Source: Sedimenticola sp.
GTDB lineage: Bacteria > Pseudomonadota > Gammaproteobacteria > Chromatiales > Chromatiaceae
Direction of reading: 5' to 3'
Assembly: GCA_030619405.1 (NCBI GenBank)
Contig: JAUXBK010000079.1
Location: 1 to 10,368 of the forward strand
DNA length: 10,368 bases
This document shows, piece after piece, positions 6,241 to 10,368 of the stretch. How positions within the stretch are numbered: the stretch's first letter is position 1; the number at the start of each line of letters is the position of its first letter. Under the pieces are notes generated by a model that did not search any database, was not told where the DNA came from, and worked only from the letters and a program-made list of their open reading frames with translations. The position numbers and the translations under genes are program-made.

Positions 6241-6363
6241 TAAAAAGCAGTGGCCGGGTTACACTCAAAACAGATATACAAGGCGGTTTTAGAACCCTGC
6301 TCTTATGTTTTTATTGCAGGGAAAAACCATTGTTATTCATAAAGTTGTACTGGAGAGTTCAGA

Positions 6364-7443
6364 ATGTCCAGAGTCTATAATTTCAGTGCGGGGCCCGCAG
6401 TTCTGCCTGAAGCAGTGTTGGAGCGCGCGCAGGCGGAGATGCTCGAGTGGGGCAGCAGTGGCATGTCGGTCATGGAGATGAGCCACCGCGGCAAAGAGTT
6501 CATGTCCATCGCCGGGCAGGCGGAATCAGATCTTCGTGAGTTGATGGAGATTCCGGATAACTACAAGGTGCTGTTTCTTCAGGGCGGGGCCTCAAGTCAG
6601 TTTGCCATGGTTCCCATGAACCTGCTGCAGGGTAAGAAAGGCGCGGATTACCTCAACACCGGTTCCTGGTCCAAGAAAGCGATCGCCGAGGGGCAACGCT
6701 ACTGCACCGTGAACCTGGCCGGTGGCTCGCCGGAGGGGACGTTCAGCACCCCGTCGCAGGAAGCACTGAAACTGGATCCAAACGCCGCTTACGTTCATTA
6801 CACCCCCAATGAGACCATTCAGGGCGTCGAATTTCCCTATCTGCCGAAGACCGGAGAGGTACCACTGGTGGCGGATTTCTCCTCCACCATCCTCTCCCGC
6901 CCGGTGGATGTCTCCAGATATGGCCTCATCTATGCGGGGGCCCAGAAGAACATAGGCCCGGCAGGTCTGACGGTGGTCATCGTGCGTGACGACCTGATCG
7001 GTGACCCCCTGGCCGGTACGCCGACCATGTTCAGCTACGATACCCTGGCCAAGGCGGGATCCATGTACAACACCCCCCCCACTTACGGCTGGTATCTGGC
7101 CGGACTGGTGTTTCAGTGGCTGAAGGAGAATGGCGGTCTGGAGGCAATGGCCGTGATCAATGAGCGTAAGGCAGAGAATCTATACGCTGCCATCGATGGC
7201 TCTGATTTCTATGACAATCCCGTGGACCCTGATAGCCGCTCCTGGATGAATGTGCCCTTCACCCTGGCGGATGCAGCGCTGGATGGGACCTTCTTGGAGG
7301 AGGCCAGAGAAGCGGGGCTGGTCAGCCTCAAGGGCCACCGCTCGGTCGGTGGCATGCGGGCCAGCATCTACAATGCCATGCCGGAGGCCGGGGTGGAGGC
7401 CTTGATCGACTTCATGGCCGGGTTCGAGAAACGCCACGGGTAA
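6364..7443 (+). CDS. serC: Phosphoserine aminotransferase
   Basis: A PLP-dependent class V aminotransferase that makes O-phosphoserine from 3-phosphohydroxypyruvate and glutamate in serine synthesis; the same enzyme type also acts in pyridoxal phosphate synthesis in gammaproteobacteria. The 359 aa are full length. Visible are the N-terminal YNFSAGPAVLPE, the substrate-binding SHR (Arg42), the GGASSQF cofactor loop near residues 75-81, and the Schiff-base lysine K195 in AGAQKNIGPAG. The C-terminus GHRSVGGMRASIYNAMP is typical. A good GGAG (6352-6355) stands 8 nt before the ATG. A 235-bp gap from gyrA and an AT-rich leader suggest its own promoter. serA follows after a 253-bp gap that holds a foldback element. 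Confidence 0.98.
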   Translation: MSRVYNFSAGPAVLPEAVLERAQAEMLEWGSSGMSVMEMSHRGKEFMSIAGQAESDLRELMEIPDNYKVLFLQGGASSQFAMVPMNLLQGKKGADYLNTGSWSKKAIAEGQRYCTVNLAGGSPEGTFSTPSQEALKLDPNAAYVHYTPNETIQGVEFPYLPKTGEVPLVADFSSTILSRPVDVSRYGLIYAGAQKNIGPAGLTVVIVRDDLIGDPLAGTPTMFSYDTLAKAGSMYNTPPTYGWYLAGLVFQWLKENGGLEAMAVINERKAENLYAAIDGSDFYDNPVDPDSRSWMNVPFTLADAALDGTFLEEAREAGLVSLKGHRSVGGMRASIYNAMPEAGVEALIDFMAGFEKRHG

Positions 7444-7474
7444 GTGCAGATATTGCGTGACCGTGCGCTGCAGC

Positions 7475-7640
7475 CTAGGAGCCTGTCCGAGAATAGGAAC
7501 CGTAGCGAGGGGAATCCATTTTGAGTCAGATTTTTCTATTAAATGAGGCGAATATTGGACATATTTAACGAATTTAATCGAGAAATCTGGCCAAAATGGG
7601 TTTTCCGCAGTAGGTTCTCTATTCTCGGACAGGCTCCTAG
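7475..7640. mobile_element. Foldback MITE-like element between serC and serA
   Basis: The outermost 22 bases (7475-7496, starting CTAGGAGCCTGTCC) and 7619-7640 are perfect inverted copies. The similarity continues inward, including CCATTTTG/CAAAATGG and an 18-nt pair around CAGATTT..ATTAAAT (16 of 18), so nearly the whole element folds into one long hairpin. It has no ORF. One reading is a 158-bp insert (7479-7636) with terminal repeats beginning GAGCC and a duplicated CTAG target at 7475-7478 and 7637-7640. CTAG targets and GAG-starting ends would fit an IS5-family-mobilised MITE, but because CTAG is palindromic the true ends are ambiguous. It ends 56 bp before serA and separates serA from serC, where it could affect read-through. 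Confidence 0.75.
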
Positions 7641-7696
7641 CCGTGCATCCGTGTGAATCAGACTGCGACCATACCAAAAAAACAGGTTTAAAAATA

Positions 7697-8878
7697 ATGT
7701 TCAAGATTTTGACTTTAAACAATATATCAGTAGCAGGACTCGACCGGCTTCCGCGGGAGAAGTACGAGGTGGCATCCGAGATCAGCAATCCTGACGCCAT
7801 CATGCTGCGCTCTTACAAGATGCACGACATGGAGATCCCAAAGACGGTGCGGGCCATCGGCCGGGCGGGGGCGGGGGTGAACAATATCCCGGTCGAAAAG
7901 ATGACGAAGATCGGGGTGCCGGTGTTCAACGCCCCCGGCGCCAATGCCAATGCCGTAAAAGAGCTGGTGCTGGCGGGCATGCTGATGTCGATCCGGAATA
8001 TCCTGCCGGCCTGGCGTTTTGCCGGCGGTCTGGAGGGTAGCGATGAAGAGATCCTTAAAGCGGTGGAGGCGGGAAAGAAGAACTTCCGGGGATTCGAGTT
8101 GCCGGGGCGGACCCTGGGAGTCATCGGTCTGGGCGCCATTGGTGTAAAGGTGGCGAATGCCGCTCACGCCCTGGGCATGAAAGTGATCGGCTACGACCCC
8201 ACCATCACTGTGAGCAGCGCCTGGCAGCTGGATGCCCATGTGGAGCAGGCGGTCTCTCCCGACGATCTGGTTGCCCGCTCCGATTTCATTACTCTGCACA
8301 TCCCTCTGACGGAAGCGACCCGCAACAAGATCAGTGCGGAGCGGATAGGGCTGATGAAGAAGGGGTCGGTGATCCTGAATTTCGCCCGTGACGGCCTGGT
8401 GGACGAGAAGGCGGTGCGGGCGGCGCTGGACGACGGCCACCTGCACGGCTATGTCTGCGACTTTCCCAGCAACCTGCTGAAGGACCACCCGCGCTGTATC
8501 ACGCTGCCCCACCTGGGCGCCTCCACCATCGAGGCGGAAGACAACTGTGCCATCATGGTGGCCACCGAGATACGGGACTATCTCGAGAACGGGAACATCC
8601 GCAACTCGGTCAACTTCCCCCGGATCAAGCTGCCCCGGAGCAAGGGTTTCCGCATCGCGGTGGTGAACTCCAATGTGCCTAACATGGTGGGCCAGGTCTC
8701 CACCGATCTGGCAGAGGCGGGGTTGAACATCATCGACATGCTCAACCGCTCCCGCGGGGAGGTGGCCGTCACTCTGCTGGATACGGACAAGCAGCCAACG
8801 CAGGAGACTATGGACCGCATCGCCTCCATCGAGGGGGTGCTGTCGGTACGCTGCCTCGGCTGCCGAGAAAACGGATAG
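7697..8878 (+). CDS. serA: D-3-phosphoglycerate dehydrogenase with C-terminal ACT domain
   Basis: It oxidises 3-phosphoglycerate to 3-phosphohydroxypyruvate with NAD, the committed step of serine synthesis and the substrate supply for SerC. It has 393 aa. The Rossmann NAD site is GLGAIG (144-149) with the acidic residue D167 after the second strand. Catalytic-type residues are R231 in NFARDGLVDE and H272 in LPHLGAST. An ACT domain occupies about 318-388, consistent with amino-acid feedback. The segment where E. coli SerA has its His-paired Glu reads CDFPSNLLKDHP, with no Glu. The frame extends 18 codons upstream to a GTG at 7643, but that part is hydrophilic, non-conserved in appearance and borders the foldback element, so the ATG of MFKILTLNN is chosen; only a weak CAGG precedes it. 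The gene is 19 bp ahead of pheA, so the two probably share a transcript. Confidence 0.93.
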   Translation: MFKILTLNNISVAGLDRLPREKYEVASEISNPDAIMLRSYKMHDMEIPKTVRAIGRAGAGVNNIPVEKMTKIGVPVFNAPGANANAVKELVLAGMLMSIRNILPAWRFAGGLEGSDEEILKAVEAGKKNFRGFELPGRTLGVIGLGAIGVKVANAAHALGMKVIGYDPTITVSSAWQLDAHVEQAVSPDDLVARSDFITLHIPLTEATRNKISAERIGLMKKGSVILNFARDGLVDEKAVRAALDDGHLHGYVCDFPSNLLKDHPRCITLPHLGASTIEAEDNCAIMVATEIRDYLENGNIRNSVNFPRIKLPRSKGFRIAVVNSNVPNMVGQVSTDLAEAGLNIIDMLNRSRGEVAVTLLDTDKQPTQETMDRIASIEGVLSVRCLGCRENG

Positions 8879-8897
8879 TCGGAGCGGGGGCAGGCCG

Positions 8898-9983
8898 GTG
8901 GCGGAACAGAAACAGCTGGAGAAGATCCGGGAGCGCATCGACCTGCTGGACGTGCAGATCCAGGATCTAATCAATCAGCGGGCGGCGGCAGCCAAGGAGG
9001 TGGCGCGGATCAAGCTGGAGGAGGAGAAGGATGCCTTCTTCTACCGCCCCGAGCGGGAGGCCGCGATCCTGAAACAGGTGCAGAAGCGCAACCGTGGACC
9101 GATGGGCAGCGAGGAGATGGCCCGGCTGTTCCGGGAGATCATGTCCGCCTGCCTGGCTCTGGAACAGCCGCTGGAGATCGCCTATCTGGGGCCGGAGGGG
9201 ACCTTTACCCAGGCCGCGGCGCTTAAACACTTCGGTCACTCGATCCGGACCCTGCCGATGGGTTCCATCTCCGACGTGTTTCGGGAGGTGGAGTCCGGGG
9301 CCGCCCACTACGGCGTGGTGCCGGTGGAGAACTCCACAGAAGGGGTGGTCAACCACACCCTGGATCTGTTCCTCCACTCGCCCCTGTTCATCTGTGGCGA
9401 GGTGAGCGTCCGTATCCATCACCATCTGCTGAGCCTGGCAGCGGATCTGGAGTCGGTGATCCGGGTCTACTCCCATCAGCAGTCACTGGCCCAGTGCCGT
9501 CTGTGGCTGGACCGGAACCTGCCGCGGGCAGAGCAGATCACCGTCGGCAGCAATGCGGAGGCGGCGAAGCTGGTCCGTGAGGAGCCCGGCGCGGCGGCCA
9601 TTGCAAGTGAGATGGCGGCGGAACTCTATCAATTGAAGGGGTTGGCCCGTAATATCGAGGATGCGCCGGACAACACCACCCGTTTTCTGGTGATCGGCAG
9701 TCAGAAGGCGTTCCCGAGCGGCGAGGACAAGACCACGTTTCTCTGCGCCACCCGGAACGTGGCTGGTGGGCTGGCTCTGCTGCTGAGCCCGTTGGCAAAG
9801 CACGGTATCAGCATGTCCAGGATCGAATCCCGCCCCTCCCGTCAGGGCAACTGGGACTACGTCTTCTTCATCGACATCGAGGGGCACCAGGACGAGCCCC
9901 GCGTCGCGCGGGTGCTGGAGGAGCTGAAGGAGGAGGCACGGATGCTGAAGGTGCTGGGATCCTATCCCATTGCGGTGCTTTAA
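8898..9983 (+). CDS. pheA: Bifunctional chorismate mutase/prephenate dehydratase (P-protein)
   Basis: A cytosolic enzyme turning chorismate to prephenate and then to phenylpyruvate for phenylalanine synthesis. At 361 aa it has the usual three parts. An AroQ-type chorismate mutase (about 5-90) has R11, R28 and K39 at the E. coli numbers and the FYRPERE block at 48-54. Prephenate dehydratase (about 94-267) begins YLGPEGTF, contains VPVENSTEG (141-149) and carries the catalytic Thr261 in DNTTRF. An ACT domain (about 278-350) has the phenylalanine-binding ESRP (310-313) and WDYVFFIDIEGH. The start is a GTG, with the purine-rich GCGGGGG stretch just before it; no ATG fits as well. It follows serA closely. 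In related genomes hisC and aroA/tyrA genes come next, but here the order breaks off. Confidence 0.96.
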   Translation: MAEQKQLEKIRERIDLLDVQIQDLINQRAAAAKEVARIKLEEEKDAFFYRPEREAAILKQVQKRNRGPMGSEEMARLFREIMSACLALEQPLEIAYLGPEGTFTQAAALKHFGHSIRTLPMGSISDVFREVESGAAHYGVVPVENSTEGVVNHTLDLFLHSPLFICGEVSVRIHHHLLSLAADLESVIRVYSHQQSLAQCRLWLDRNLPRAEQITVGSNAEAAKLVREEPGAAAIASEMAAELYQLKGLARNIEDAPDNTTRFLVIGSQKAFPSGEDKTTFLCATRNVAGGLALLLSPLAKHGISMSRIESRPSRQGNWDYVFFIDIEGHQDEPRVARVLEELKEEARMLKVLGSYPIAVL

Positions 9984-10004
9984 AAATCTCTGTTTGGGTT
10001 TTTT

Positions 10005-10062
10005 ATGAGGAGACTGAATGACCACTTCGCAGGTTTGTATGCATTCACGAATAAAAACATAG
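10005..10062 (+). pseudogene. Orphan ribosome binding site and 14-codon start after pheA
   Basis: TGAGGAGACTGA directly before an ATG at 10018 is one of the best Shine-Dalgarno arrangements in the window (GAGGAG, 5-nt spacing), 34 nt after the pheA stop. The reading frame gives Met-Thr-Thr-Ser-Gln-Val-Cys and then stops at TAG (10060-10062). I infer that this is the surviving 5' end of the next operon gene, possibly hisC by conserved order, cut off by the repeat-rich sequence that follows. A chance match or a leader peptide is also possible. Confidence 0.3.
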
Positions 10063-10090
10063 CCGCGGATTGACGCGGATCAGACATGGA
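10063..10090. repeat. Short-period repeat CGCGGAT x2
   Basis: CGCGGAT occurs at 10064-10070 and 10074-10080 with a 10-bp step, in the frame CCGCGGATTGACGCGGAT, followed by a degenerate CAGACATGGAT. It starts right where the truncated ORF at 10018 ends. It is similar in style to the repeats at 541-650, 2083-2105 and 6196-6240. Confidence 0.5.
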
Positions 10091-10172
10091 TGTTGTTATG
10101 GCTTTGATACACGAAAGCTTTACGAAATTTATTAAAAAAATAGTCCTTAGAGATTCTTGCAAAATTCTTCAA

Positions 10173-10210
10173 CCCCCTCTTCCTTGAGGGAGAAGGTAAG
10201 GGTGAGGGTG
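10173..10210. repeat. CCCTCTTCC/GGGAGAAGG hairpin repeat
   Basis: CCCTCTTCC and GGGAGAAGG flank a 4-nt TTGA (two imperfect positions, one of them a G-U pair in RNA). They are followed by a GGG-spaced tail, GGTAAGGGTGAGGGTG. From memory, this CCCTCTCCCT...AGGGAGAGGGTNAGGGTGAGGG pattern is a very common dispersed intergenic repeat in proteobacteria. The copy looks somewhat decayed. Confidence 0.6.
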
Positions 10211-10226
10211 ATTACAGACCTCAACA

Positions 10227-10243
10227 CCATGATGAGATCATGG
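10227..10243. repeat. Perfect 7-bp palindrome with 3-nt centre
   Basis: CCATGAT and ATCATGG flank GAG, giving a perfect inverted repeat. It could be a protein-binding site or a small hairpin. No neighbouring gene inside the window gives it a context. Confidence 0.35.
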
Positions 10244-10339
10244 ATATATAACTTATTGCTTTTAGGTAAAAATATTGATACCCAGGCGATAATTGGACAC
10301 TCACGGCAAGTTCTGCCCATCGACCGCGCAAAAAAATGA

Positions 10340-10368
10340 CAGGATTAACAAGATTGCTCAAGATTTAC
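10340..10368. repeat. CAGGATTAA-type short-period repeat, cut by window edge
   Basis: Three related units, CAGGATTAA, CAAGATTGCT and CAAGATTTAC, follow each other at 9-10 bp steps and run into the window edge. From memory the ACAGGATTAACAGGATT pattern is another widespread intergenic repeat. The total extent is unknown. Confidence 0.5.

Larger units (their letters stand above)
10091..10368. other. AT-rich right-edge spacer without a convincing gene
   Basis: No convincing coding region is present. Sixty-codon frames exist on both strands (9980-10162 minus, 10157-10339 plus) but have no recognisable domain, no good ribosome binding site, and codon use unlike the upstream genes. The stretch contains a CCCTC/GAGGG-type hairpin, a perfect 17-nt palindrome and the start of a CAGGATT-type repeat, which are listed separately. 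The AT content is much higher than in the coding region. Confidence 0.5.

Noticed and set aside
5031..6281. 416-codon minus-strand frame opposite the gyrA 3' half
   Set aside because: A shadow of GyrA pinwheel codons, low-complexity His/Leu/Asp-rich, no start signal, and it runs over the repeat at 6196-6240.
7643..7696. Upstream GTG start for serA
   Set aside because: The 18 extra residues are hydrophilic and unlike the family N-terminus, and they begin 3 bp from the foldback element. The ATG at 7697 gives the expected start.
7727..8974. 415-codon minus-strand frame opposite serA
   Set aside because: A mirror of well-defined SerA coding sequence with no recognisable motif.
9980..10339. Two 60-codon frames, minus 9980-10162 and plus 10157-10339
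   Set aside because: No ribosome binding site or domain, unusual codon use, and they cross short repeats and a hairpin repeat.

Overview
The window is GC-rich, gene-dense bacterial chromosome that reads as gammaproteobacterial. The main reason is gene order: mtaD divergent from mtnA, then gyrA, serC, (serA), pheA. This is close to the arrangement I recall in Pseudomonas and many Chromatiales-like genomes, and the protein motifs fit (GyrA numbering matches E. coli at the active-site Tyr122 and the GyrA box 560-566). A free-living or symbiotic sulfur-oxidiser-type gammaproteobacterium is plausible, but the species cannot be named from this sequence.

Layout. Positions 1-677 hold no convincing large gene. 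There is a GC-rich, hairpin-rich patch (about 100-310), a 38-codon ORF with a signal peptide on the minus strand (356-472), and a long inverted repeat (541-650). mtaD (minus, 678-2006) and mtnA (plus, 2333-3394) diverge from a control region of about 325 bp with two mirrored copies of a 28-nt element. gyrA (3555-6128) follows with its own probable promoter. After a 235-bp spacer come serC (6364-7443), a 166-bp foldback element resembling a MITE (7475-7640), serA (7697-8878) and pheA (8898-9983). The last 385 bp are AT-richer and without a convincing gene. They begin with a strong ribosome binding site and ATG that stop after 14 codons, followed by four kinds of short repeat or hairpin.

How the genes work together. 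MtaD and MtnA act on methylthioadenosine-derived intermediates (by-product recycling from polyamine or SAM metabolism). GyrA is the DNA breakage-reunion subunit of gyrase. SerA and SerC catalyse the first two steps of serine synthesis. PheA is the bifunctional chorismate mutase/prephenate dehydratase of phenylalanine synthesis. serA and pheA are 19 bp apart and probably co-transcribed.

The core genes are ordinary housekeeping. The unusual material is intergenic: the mirrored element shared by two genes of one pathway, the foldback element between serC and serA, the structured GC-rich patch at the left, a possible lost gene after pheA, and a recurring class of short-period degenerate repeats in several of the gaps.
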